Source of the DNA: an uncultured Alistipes sp.
GTDB lineage: Bacteria > Bacteroidota > Bacteroidia > Bacteroidales > Rikenellaceae
DNA length: 64,000 bases
Assembly: GCA_944322005.1 (NCBI GenBank)
Contig: CALUNL010000002.1
Span: 303,503 to 367,502 of the forward strand
Direction: 5' to 3'
In this document: piece by piece, positions 27,645 to 36,893 of the stretch
Numbering within the stretch: the first letter of the stretch is position 1
Layout: every line of letters begins with the position of its first letter
The notes under the pieces: model-generated
The model's database searches: none
What the model saw: only the letters and a program-made list of their open reading frames with translations
Told to the model about the DNA's origin: nothing
Position numbers and translations under genes: made by a program

Positions 27645-28256
27645 TTATTCATCTTCCGGCCGCTCTATCTCGCGCCGGTTGGCCATGGCCTGCGTGATGG
27701 TATGCTCGTCGACGTACTCCAGTTCGTCGCCGAAGCCGATGCCGCGGGCGATGGTGGTTATCTTCAGGTGCGGGAATCTGCGCAGACAGTTCATCAGGTA
27801 GTAGAGCGTCGTCTCACCCTCGACCGATGCCGGAATGGCTATTATGACCTCCTTGACCTCGCCGAGCGCTATGCGGTCGAGCAGCAGGTCGATGCGCAGG
27901 TCTGACGGCGCTATGCCCTGCATGGGCGATATGACGCCTCCCAGGACATTGTACACACCCCTGTACTGCCGGGTGTTCTCTATCGAGAGCAGGTCGCCCA
28001 CCTGTTCGACCACGCATACCGTCGAGCGGTCGCGGGTGCGGTCGCTGCATATCTCGCAAACCTCCGTGTCGGAGAGGTTGTTGCACTGCGCACAGCGGCA
28101 AATGCCGTTGCGGAATTCGTCGATGCTCGATGTCATGCAGCGGACGCTCTCCTTGTCGGTCTTGAGTATGTGCATGGCCAGGCGCAGCGCCGTGCGGCGG
28201 CCTACGCCGGGAAGCCGGGACAGCTCCGATACGACGTTCTCCAGAAGTTTGGACAT
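27645..28256 (-). CDS. recR: Recombination protein RecR
   Basis: A 203-residue protein of the RecFOR pathway that helps load RecA onto gapped DNA. The N-terminal helix-hairpin-helix is SRLPGVGRRTALRLAMHIL. The zinc finger has C55, C58, C67 and C70 (CAQCNN...CEIC). The Toprim domain has VCVVEQVGDLLSIENT and YNVLGGVISPMQGI, then VIIAIPASVEGETTLYYL, and the C-terminal Walker-B-like part ends IARGIGFGDELEYVDEHT. Length is typical (about 200). It starts six bases after batE and probably shares the batD-batE transcript. Confidence 0.97.
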   Translation of the reverse strand: MSKLLENVVSELSRLPGVGRRTALRLAMHILKTDKESVRCMTSSIDEFRNGICRCAQCNNLSDTEVCEICSDRTRDRSTVCVVEQVGDLLSIENTRQYRGVYNVLGGVISPMQGIAPSDLRIDLLLDRIALGEVKEVIIAIPASVEGETTLYYLMNCLRRFPHLKITTIARGIGFGDELEYVDEHTITQAMANRREIERPEDE

Positions 28257-28262
28257 GGAACC

Positions 28263-29120
28263 CTATATTTTTTCGATGTTGCGGCCCTCGGTCCACCCCT
28301 TCTTGCCGTCGGCTATCACAATCTCGTACCAGTCGTCGATTTCGGTCACGATGCGCACCTTCGTGCCCTCGTGGAGCACGAAGAGGTCCGTTGCCGAGCG
28401 GTCGGGAGAGCTCTTGACCGATATGGCCGACGACATGACCACGGCATCCTTCCGTGCAAGCATGTCACGGCGTTCGGCCAGGGCGAAGGCCGTCGTGGCG
28501 GCGAAGAGCAGCATGGCGACAATAGTGCCGTAGAATCCGGTCTTACGGATAGAGAGCCGCTCCGAGAGCAGGAACATCAGCAGCATGGCCAGTGCCGCGG
28601 CGAATGCCGCCAGCGAGATTGCGCTCCATGCCGTGCAGCTCATCGAGTTGCGCAGCTGCCGCACCCACCGCTTGAGGAAGAACTCCGGCACCACCGCAAT
28701 CTTGTCCTTTGTCATCGCCTCGGCCATCTCGAGGTTGTAGCGTATGTCGTCGCTTGCCGGGGACATGCGCAGCGCACGGTTGTAGTAGAGTATGGCCGGG
28801 CCGGTTTCGCCGCACTTGAAGTAGGCGTTGGCCAGGTTATAGTATAGTTTGGCGGAGTAGAGCCCGCGCTCGATGATGCCGTTGTAGTACTTCACTGCAT
28901 CGGAGTATCTCTTGTCTGAATAGGCGTCGTTGCCCATATTCCACAACTCCTCGTCGGAGAGCTGTCGCTCCTTCTCTTCCGTGGCTGTCTCCGATGCGGC
29001 GCCGGTCACGGCGGCCGCCGTTGCCTCCGGCGTCTCCCCGGCCTTTTGCGGTGCGGGTTGTGCGGCCGCGGCCGCTACCGTCGACAGTGCGATAAACAGA
29101 TATGTGATTATGCTTTTCAT
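28263..29120 (-). CDS. batE: BatE-like TPR and SH3 membrane protein
   Basis: A 285-residue protein. A signal peptide (MKSIITYLFIALSTVAAAAA) is followed by an Ala/Glu/Thr-rich linker. Two TPR units come next (ELWNMGNDAYSDKRYSDAVKYYNGII and LYYNLANAYFKCGETGPAILYYNRAL, quoted in part). Two membrane helices span about residues 160-215. A C-terminal SH3b-like domain (AISVKSSPDRSATDLFVLHE, WYEIVIADGKKGW) ends the protein. This order is that of BatE of the Bacteroides aerotolerance (Bat) operon. It lies 23 bases after batD and 6 before recR. BatA-C, the MoxR ATPase and the DUF58 protein usually linked with it are absent here. Confidence 0.85.
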   Translation of the reverse strand: MKSIITYLFIALSTVAAAAAQPAPQKAGETPEATAAAVTGAASETATEEKERQLSDEELWNMGNDAYSDKRYSDAVKYYNGIIERGLYSAKLYYNLANAYFKCGETGPAILYYNRALRMSPASDDIRYNLEMAEAMTKDKIAVVPEFFLKRWVRQLRNSMSCTAWSAISLAAFAAALAMLLMFLLSERLSIRKTGFYGTIVAMLLFAATTAFALAERRDMLARKDAVVMSSAISVKSSPDRSATDLFVLHEGTKVRIVTEIDDWYEIVIADGKKGWTEGRNIEKI

Positions 29121-29143
29121 CTTTTCCTTGTCGTTTGCAGCCG

Positions 29144-31006
29144 TTATCGTTTTATCGCCGACTCGACCTTCGATATGATGTCGATGCCCTCGGCATACAC
29201 TTCATTCATCTGTGACGATGCCACCGGCGAATACTGTGCCTCCTCGCACTTGGATATGATCTCCGTGACGCGCCGTGCCTCGTCGGTTATGCCGCGGCGC
29301 GAGAGCTCCTCGCGTATGCTCTCCTTCGTGAGGTCGGCCACGGGTATGTTGAAGCGGTCGCTCATGTATCCCCACAGTGCACGCAGCATCTCCTCGTAGA
29401 AGGCGTGCTGGTTCTGCTCCTTCATGTAGCGCTCCGCGGTACGGAACCTCTGTACGGCCACCTTGTTCGCGCGCCGTCCCCTCACGAGAGCCGTATTGCG
29501 GTTGTCGCGCAGGTACTTGCGTATTATGAAGTATGCGGCTGCGGCGGCCAGGATGATTGCGGCCAGCAGCAGGAAGTAGAGCGGCGAGAGTATGAACGGT
29601 GCGGCATGGCTGCGCAGGGAGGCGTTGCCGTACTTTATGTGGCGTATGTCGCGCCCGAGAAGTTTCACATCCTCCTTGCTCGATATCACGGAGGCCTGCT
29701 GCGGTGTCGAACCGGCGTTGAGGTCAGGCGTCACGGTGATGTCGAAGGCCTTTGACCGCAGTGTGACATAGCGCCCGGCTTCCGGGTTGAAGTATGTGAA
29801 CTCTATCGGCTGTATGGTGTAGCTGCCCTCCGCACGCGCGATGAACGGATATTCGAACTTCTTGTATCCGAAACTTCCCGCACTGCCGTTGCGCAGCGAT
29901 TCGCTCGACTTGACGTCGTATAGTTCGAACGATGTCGGCAGCGTGAGCGCCGGTGCCTGGAGCAGGTTGATGTTGCCCGAACCCGAAATCTTCACCGTGG
30001 CCGTGGCCGCGGAGTTTGCCGCAAGTTCCGATGCGGACATTTCGGCCTCCATCGAATACTTGCCCACGGCTCCGGTGAACGATGCCGGGGCACCTGCCGG
30101 GAACTCCTTGACATCTACCTTTATGGCCGGTGTCGAGAGGTTGTACCGCAGGTTGTATATCTCGTGTCCGCCGCCGAAGAACGGGTCGTAGTTGCGGTTG
30201 CTCTGGACGATGACCTGCACGATTACGGTCAGCTCCGACGGCTCAATCGTCAGGCGTCCGGTCTGCTGCGGGTAGAGCAGGTATTCGGCCACCGTGTAGG
30301 TCTCGTAGACCTTTCCGTCGACAGTTTCGCGGAACGGGCCCTGCTCGCTCTCTATCTCCTGGCTCCAGAATCCGTTGAACGTAGGCATCTTCGCTCCGTC
30401 GGAGCCAACGACGTTCACGCGGCTGTATAGCTTGAGCGCTGCCCGTATCGGTTCTCCCTTGTAGGCCGAACGGCGTGACAGTTCCAAACGCAGCATCAGG
30501 TCGTCCTTGCCGATCTGGCGGCTTGCCTGTTTCTCGAGCGAGGCGTCGTCCTGCATCTGTGACTGCCCCTGTCCCTGGCTCTGCTGCTGTCCCTGTGTCC
30601 CCGACGAGTTGTCGCGGACCTCGACGAACGTCTCATGGGTCTTGTATGTCGTATCCTTTACCTTTATCGAGGCCTCGCCGATTCTGAAGTTGCCCGCCGT
30701 CTGCGTCATCAGCACGTAGGATATGGTGTAGTTGACGCTCTTGGTCATCGAGCCGTTGAGAATCTGTACCGACGAGCCTTTGGATACGACCGGACCGGCC
30801 AATACGTTGAAATCGTCGAACGACGGCGGCGTAAATGTGTCGTCATCCGGCTTGGCGTTGAGCGAGAACTCCACGCGGAACGCTTCACCCGTCGAAACAA
30901 GCATCGGGGCATTGGTCTCGAAGGTGGTCTTCTCGTCGGCCAGTGCCGCGGATGCGCACAGGAAGGTCGCTGCGACGGCGAATAATATTTTCATGTACGT
31001 TTTCAT
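29144..31006 (-). CDS. batD: BatD-like oxygen tolerance protein
   Basis: A 620-residue exported membrane protein. ATG at 31006 (MKTYMKILFAVAATFLCASA) gives a signal peptide; a second Met four codons later is an alternative. The ectodomain is a series of beta-sandwich repeats: FETNAPMLVSTGEAFRVEFS, FDDFNVLAGPVVSKGSSVQI, YTISYVLMTQTAGNFRIG, the ALKLYSRVNV block, and QPIEFTYFNPEAGRYVTLRS. One membrane helix lies at about residue 475-500 (LYFLLLAAIILAAAAAYFII). A cytoplasmic helical tail follows (RFRTAERYMKEQNQHAFYEE, WGYMSDRFNIP). This is the BatD architecture. A Gln/Gly/Ser-rich stretch (near residue 165) interrupts the ectodomain. First gene of batD-batE-recR. Confidence 0.88.
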   Translation of the reverse strand: MKTYMKILFAVAATFLCASAALADEKTTFETNAPMLVSTGEAFRVEFSLNAKPDDDTFTPPSFDDFNVLAGPVVSKGSSVQILNGSMTKSVNYTISYVLMTQTAGNFRIGEASIKVKDTTYKTHETFVEVRDNSSGTQGQQQSQGQGQSQMQDDASLEKQASRQIGKDDLMLRLELSRRSAYKGEPIRAALKLYSRVNVVGSDGAKMPTFNGFWSQEIESEQGPFRETVDGKVYETYTVAEYLLYPQQTGRLTIEPSELTVIVQVIVQSNRNYDPFFGGGHEIYNLRYNLSTPAIKVDVKEFPAGAPASFTGAVGKYSMEAEMSASELAANSAATATVKISGSGNINLLQAPALTLPTSFELYDVKSSESLRNGSAGSFGYKKFEYPFIARAEGSYTIQPIEFTYFNPEAGRYVTLRSKAFDITVTPDLNAGSTPQQASVISSKEDVKLLGRDIRHIKYGNASLRSHAAPFILSPLYFLLLAAIILAAAAAYFIIRKYLRDNRNTALVRGRRANKVAVQRFRTAERYMKEQNQHAFYEEMLRALWGYMSDRFNIPVADLTKESIREELSRRGITDEARRVTEIISKCEEAQYSPVASSQMNEVYAEGIDIISKVESAIKR

Positions 31007-31152
31007 CTGAAATGAAACGGAATGAGTCGGTTCATTATTATTGAAAGAGGGACAAAAAACGTGCATTTTTACGCACTTTTCCGCCCCGCTTCACAACACA
31101 ATCCCCCTTCGCCGCAGCGAAGAGGGTGTGCTGTGCCTTATGGCATCGGATC

Positions 31153-32763
<1,611 letters not shown>

Positions 32764-32880
32764 AATGTCAATATTTTTGTGTTAATCCTTGTTGCGATGC
32801 TGCGGCGTCCCTCCGGGCTGCCGTCTCCTTCCGGGGCGGTGCAATTTCCGTTCCTGCACCTCTTTCCGTACAAAGGCTCA

Positions 32881-32888
32881 CAAAAGTA
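32881..32888 (-). promoter_or_regulatory. -7 box for the fumarase gene
   Basis: TACTTTTG on the minus strand, about 118 bases upstream of the start. The -33 area is A/T-rich; the nearest TTTG is 16 bases away, shorter than usual. Confidence 0.45.
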
Positions 32889-33032
32889 CAAAATTTTCCA
32901 GAAACAAAGAAAGAAAGGAGGTACTATCGTAACGTTGGCGTGGACGAATGCCACGAACGTGACGGCAATGGTGTTCCGGCAATGGTGCATTGTCCGAACT
33001 TTATGTCCCGAATATGCCTTACAGCCGATTGT

Positions 33033-33878
33033 TTAATGCCGGTTGAGTTTACGCAGCATGCATCTTATGGCATCCTTGTACTTTTGTGCATCACGCAGGT
33101 CTATGCTGTCTCGGGCAAGAATTTCGTCTATCAGGTAAGATTCGGTCAGGGATGCAGGGGATATTTTCCCGTTTATAAGCAGGTCGGAAGCAATGGAAGT
33201 TATTACGGCTGAAGTGTCGGACATTTCGTTTATGCCGTATCCCGCGGCGCATTCCGAGAAGTCGGCACTTATTCGCTCCTTTATGATTGCTGCAGCGGCC
33301 TTGCCGGTGTCGTACGTATCCGGCCGTATGCCGCTTCCATCGTAATACTCTGTTGTTTCGGCCGGTGACGACGGTATGTTGATTATTCCCCTGGCGTCGA
33401 GAATAAGGATTAGGAGGTAGGCCGCGTATGCGACAACTATCCCGCCAATCCCGCCCAAAAACAGTCGGACGAGGAATCTCTTTGCCGCGTCGGCGTTGTC
33501 CGAGCTATTCTCCTGTTTTCTGCCGCTTTCGGAAATGTCAATGCCGATGGGAGGAGATGTGCGTTCCCTGCGTTTGCCTTCATCGTATCTCTTTTTTCTC
33601 CTCTTCCGTCTCGAAAACAATACCCTGCCGCATTCTGCACATAGAATTTCCGTCTTACCGTCTTTGTCCTTGCCTACTATGACATTGGCAATGTCGCTGT
33701 CCGTAAGCGAGCATACGGGATTGCCGCACCTGCATCTTATGGCACTGTCGGTAAACTTAAGCAGGCTGCGGTCGGCGAACAGGCCGAGCCTCTTCTCTGC
33801 CGATTCGATGATTGACTCCAGACGCTCCTTTACGTTGAACCTCATCGTACCGGGATTGAATGATGACTCCTCGTTCAT
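33033..33878 (-). CDS. Unknown membrane protein with a zinc-ribbon-like N-terminus
   Basis: A 281-residue protein I cannot assign. ATG at 33878 (MNEESSFNPG) is preferred over an upstream in-frame start. The N-terminal cytoplasmic part carries RCRCGNPVC and, 40 residues on, ILCAECGRVLF, two Cys pairs that could bind one zinc. A very basic segment (FSRRKRRKKRYDEGKRRERT) follows. One long membrane helix lies at about residues 145-170 (FLGGIGGIVVAYAAYLLILI). The roughly 110 residues beyond it are mostly helical and acidic. It has its own promoter and no close neighbours on its strand. Codon use is less biased than in flanking housekeeping genes. Confidence 0.7.
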   Translation of the reverse strand: MNEESSFNPGTMRFNVKERLESIIESAEKRLGLFADRSLLKFTDSAIRCRCGNPVCSLTDSDIANVIVGKDKDGKTEILCAECGRVLFSRRKRRKKRYDEGKRRERTSPPIGIDISESGRKQENSSDNADAAKRFLVRLFLGGIGGIVVAYAAYLLILILDARGIINIPSSPAETTEYYDGSGIRPDTYDTGKAAAAIIKERISADFSECAAGYGINEMSDTSAVITSIASDLLINGKISPASLTESYLIDEILARDSIDLRDAQKYKDAIRCMLRKLNRH

Positions 33879-33939
33879 GGCTGTCGTGGAATTGCGCGGC
33901 CCCGGCAACATGCACGGCCCGCCTGATTCCGTTGAGATA

Positions 33940-33970
33940 CAAATATATGCATTGGAGGCCGATTATGCAA
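33940..33970 (-). promoter_or_regulatory. Promoter of the zinc-ribbon membrane protein gene
   Basis: On the minus strand TTG (33970-33968), a 20-base spacer, TATATTTG (33947-33940). The leader would be about 55 bases. Confidence 0.6.
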
Positions 33971-34009
33971 TCCATTCAGGCCGTATGGGGCGTTTTTTTG
34001 TGCGACGGA

Positions 34010-34046
34010 CAAAAAAAGGGGAGCCGAATCTGAATTCGGCTCCCCT
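34010..34046 (-). terminator. Terminator of clpB
   Basis: A 13-bp stem AGGGGAGCCGAAT / ATTCGGCTCCCCT with a 4-base loop. The A7 run at 34011-34017 is the U tract on the minus strand. Confidence 0.9.
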
Positions 34047-34074
34047 GTCTGTCGCCCGGACACTATGCCCGGCG

Positions 34075-36675
34075 TCAGTTGCCGAACGTAAGCCCGTCCT
34101 TGCCTGCGTCGATGCGTATCGGCTTGTCGCGGTTCACGTCGCCGGCAAGAATCCTCTTCGAGAGTTCGTTCACGACCTCCCGCTGGATGACCCTCTTGAC
34201 CGGACGCGCTCCGAACATCGCATCGTAGCCGGCCGCCGCAATCCACCTCTTCGCGGCATCCGTATATTCGAGCGTTATGCCGTTGTGGGACAGCATCTTG
34301 CCGATGGCGGTCATCTGTATCTCCACGATCTTCTCGATATCCTTCTCGGTCAGAGGTTCGAACATCACTATCTCGTCGATACGGTTCAGGAACTCCGGCT
34401 TGAGCTGCTGCTTGAGCAGGTCGATGACATCCCTCCTCGTCTGTTCGACGACCTCCGCAGGTACGTTGCCCTCGCGGTCGGCCCCCTTCGAGAAGTTCTC
34501 CTGTATGAGCGACGAGCCCATGTTGGAGGTCATGATGATGATGGTGTTGCGGAAGTCCACCGTACGGCCCTTGTTGTCGGTCAGACGTCCGTCGTCGAGC
34601 ACCTGCAGCAGGATGTTGAATACGTCCGGGTGAGCCTTCTCTATCTCGTCGAGAAGCACCACCGAGTACGGCTTGCGCCGCACGGCCTCCGTCAGCTGTC
34701 CGCCCTCGTCGTATCCGACGTATCCCGGAGGCGCTCCGACCAGACGCGAGACGCTGTGGCGCTCCTGGTATTCGCTCATGTCGATTCGCGTCATCATGTT
34801 CTCGTCGTTGAACAGGAACTCGGCGAGCGCCTTCGCAAGCTCGGTCTTTCCGACACCCGTCGAACCGAGGAAGATGAACGAGCCTATCGGCTTTTTCGGG
34901 TCGTTGAGGCCCGCACGCGAACGGCGTACGGCATCGGCCACCACTTCTATCGCATGCTCCTGCCCGACAACCCGCTTGTGGAGCTCGACCTCGAGGTTGA
35001 GCAGCTTCTCGCGCTCCGATGCGAGCATCCTCGTGACCGGTATTCCGGTCCACTTCGATACCACCTCGGCGACATCCTGCGCATCGACCTCCTCCTTTAT
35101 CATCGAACCGTTGGCGGTCGATATCCTGAGTTCGTGCTGCAGGGCGTCGATCTGCTTCTGCGCCTCGACGATCTTGCCGTAGCGGATCTCGGCCACGCGG
35201 CCGTAGTCGCCCTGGCGCTCGGCCTGCTGCGCCTCGATCTTGAGCCGCTCGATGGAGTCCTTGTTCTCCTGTATGCGCTTGAGGATGTCGCGCTCGCCCT
35301 GCCACTTGGCCCTCATCTCCGAATCCTTCGACTTGAGGTCCGCAATCTCCTTGTTCAGGGCATCGATACGCTGCTGGTCGCCCTCGCGGCGGATGGCCTC
35401 CCGCTCGATCTCGAGCTGGCGCATCCTGCGCTCGAGGTTGTCTATCTCCTCGGGTACGGAGTTCATCTCCAGACGCAGCCTCGATGCGGCCTCGTCGATA
35501 AGGTCGATCGCCTTGTCCGGCAGGAACCGCGAGGTTATGTACCGGTGCGACAGCTCCACGGCGGCGATTATCGCCTCATCCTTGATGCGCACCTGGTGGT
35601 GGTTCTCGTAGCGCTCCTTCAGCCCTCGCAGGATGGATATGGCATCGTCGGTCGTCGGCTCGTCCACCATCACCTTCTGGAAACGGCGTTCGAGCGCCTT
35701 GTCCTGCTCGAAGTACTTCTGGTATTCGTCGAGGGTCGTGGCGCCTATCGTCCGCAGCTCGCCACGGGCCAGTGCCGGCTTGAGGATGTTCGCCGCATCC
35801 ATCGCCCCGCTCGACTTGCCCGCACCCACAAGGGTGTGTATCTCGTCGATGAAGAGCAGTATCTCTCCGTCGCTGGCGATGACCTCCTGCACGACGCCCT
35901 TCAGACGCTCCTCGAACTCGCCCTGGTACTTGGCGCCGGCAATCAGCGCACCCATGTCGAGCGAGAAGATGACCTTCGACTTCAAGTTTTCCGGAACGTC
36001 GCCGTCGACTATCCTGTGGGCGATGCCCTCGGCGATGGCGGTCTTTCCCACGCCGGCCTCACCGACCAGGATAGGGTTGTTCTTGGTACGGCGCGAGAGG
36101 ATCTGGAGCACACGCCTTATCTCCTCCTCACGGCCGATGACCGGGTCGAGCTTTCCGGCACGCGCCTGCTCGTTGAGGTTGATGGCGTACTTGCCCAGTG
36201 CGTTGAACTCCTGCGAGTCGGTCTGCGAACTTACGGTCGAGCCCTTGCGGAACTGGCGTATGGCCTCCATGAGCTCCTTCTCGCTGGCTCCGGCCTGCTT
36301 GAGCAGGTCGGATGCCTGCCCGCGCTCGGCCAGAACGGCCAGCAGCAGGTGCTCCACCGATGCGTACTTGTCGTTGAACTTTGCGGTGAAGTCGACCGCC
36401 CGCTGAATCATCCGCGAGCAGTCGTTGGAGAAGTACTGCTCACCGCCTCCCGATACCCTCGGCAGTGCGTTCACGGCACTCTCCGCGGCCTGTCGGAGCG
36501 AACGCACGTTCACGCCGATGCGGCCCAGCAGGAAGGTGCTCAGCGAATCGTCCTCCGCAATGAGGGCGCTCAACACGTGGAGCGGCTCGACGCTCTGCTG
36601 CGAGTTCCTCCTGGCGATGGAGAATGCGCTTTGCAGCACCTCCTGTGCTTTGATTGTCAATGAATTGATGTTCAT
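34075..36675 (-). CDS. clpB: ClpB disaggregase (HSP100)
   Basis: An 866-residue AAA+ protein that with DnaK pulls polypeptides out of aggregates. Clp N-domain repeats: LTIKAQEVLQSAFSIARRNS and TAKFNDKYASVEHLLLAVLA. AAA-1 Walker A is GEAGVGKTAIAEG with Walker B ILLFIDEIHTLVGAG. A long coiled-coil middle domain (about residues 400-530) has alternating Arg/Glu/Leu. AAA-2 Walker A is GSTGVGKTELAKA, Walker B VVLLDEIEKAHP. C-terminal part: LNRIDEIVMFEPL. ATG at 36675 (MNINSLTIKAQEV) is chosen; the open frame upstream is leader. The middle domain and lack of a ClpP-binding IGF loop separate it from ClpA/ClpC. No CIRCE or sigma-32-like site was seen. Confidence 0.97.
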   Translation of the reverse strand: MNINSLTIKAQEVLQSAFSIARRNSQQSVEPLHVLSALIAEDDSLSTFLLGRIGVNVRSLRQAAESAVNALPRVSGGGEQYFSNDCSRMIQRAVDFTAKFNDKYASVEHLLLAVLAERGQASDLLKQAGASEKELMEAIRQFRKGSTVSSQTDSQEFNALGKYAINLNEQARAGKLDPVIGREEEIRRVLQILSRRTKNNPILVGEAGVGKTAIAEGIAHRIVDGDVPENLKSKVIFSLDMGALIAGAKYQGEFEERLKGVVQEVIASDGEILLFIDEIHTLVGAGKSSGAMDAANILKPALARGELRTIGATTLDEYQKYFEQDKALERRFQKVMVDEPTTDDAISILRGLKERYENHHQVRIKDEAIIAAVELSHRYITSRFLPDKAIDLIDEAASRLRLEMNSVPEEIDNLERRMRQLEIEREAIRREGDQQRIDALNKEIADLKSKDSEMRAKWQGERDILKRIQENKDSIERLKIEAQQAERQGDYGRVAEIRYGKIVEAQKQIDALQHELRISTANGSMIKEEVDAQDVAEVVSKWTGIPVTRMLASEREKLLNLEVELHKRVVGQEHAIEVVADAVRRSRAGLNDPKKPIGSFIFLGSTGVGKTELAKALAEFLFNDENMMTRIDMSEYQERHSVSRLVGAPPGYVGYDEGGQLTEAVRRKPYSVVLLDEIEKAHPDVFNILLQVLDDGRLTDNKGRTVDFRNTIIIMTSNMGSSLIQENFSKGADREGNVPAEVVEQTRRDVIDLLKQQLKPEFLNRIDEIVMFEPLTEKDIEKIVEIQMTAIGKMLSHNGITLEYTDAAKRWIAAAGYDAMFGARPVKRVIQREVVNELSKRILAGDVNRDKPIRIDAGKDGLTFGN

Positions 36676-36854
36676 AATAGTATTTGTTTTTTCGTTTGTT
36701 TTCCGTTTTCCGCCCCTTTGCAGGGACTTCGCCCCGTAATGTATCAAATCCTTTGCCACAGCCCGCCGGCAGTGCCGTTTGTCGCATTTTGTCACGGATT
36801 GACACGGCGGATGTGACATCCGTGCGCCATATTGTCGTAAAAAAGCGGCGAAAC

Positions 36855-36885
36855 TTTCTCTTTTGAGAGAATTTTGATACCTTTG
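36855..36885 (+). promoter_or_regulatory. Promoter abutting the dnaX start codon
   Basis: TTTC at 36855-36858, 19 bases, TACCTTTG at 36878-36885. The dnaX ATG is at 36894, only eight bases beyond the -7 box, so the mRNA should have a leader of about 0-4 bases. Confidence 0.6.
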
Positions 36886-36893
36886 CAGGGATT

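Noticed and set aside
31099-31125. Hairpin CTTCGC-CGCA-GCGAAG after the fumarase gene
   Set aside because: It lacks a U tract on either strand, so I do not call it a terminator.
33496-36663. A 1055-codon plus-strand frame opposite the zinc-ribbon gene and clpB
   Set aside because: It is a shadow of strong codon bias in GC-rich clpB; the minus strand encodes a complete ClpB.
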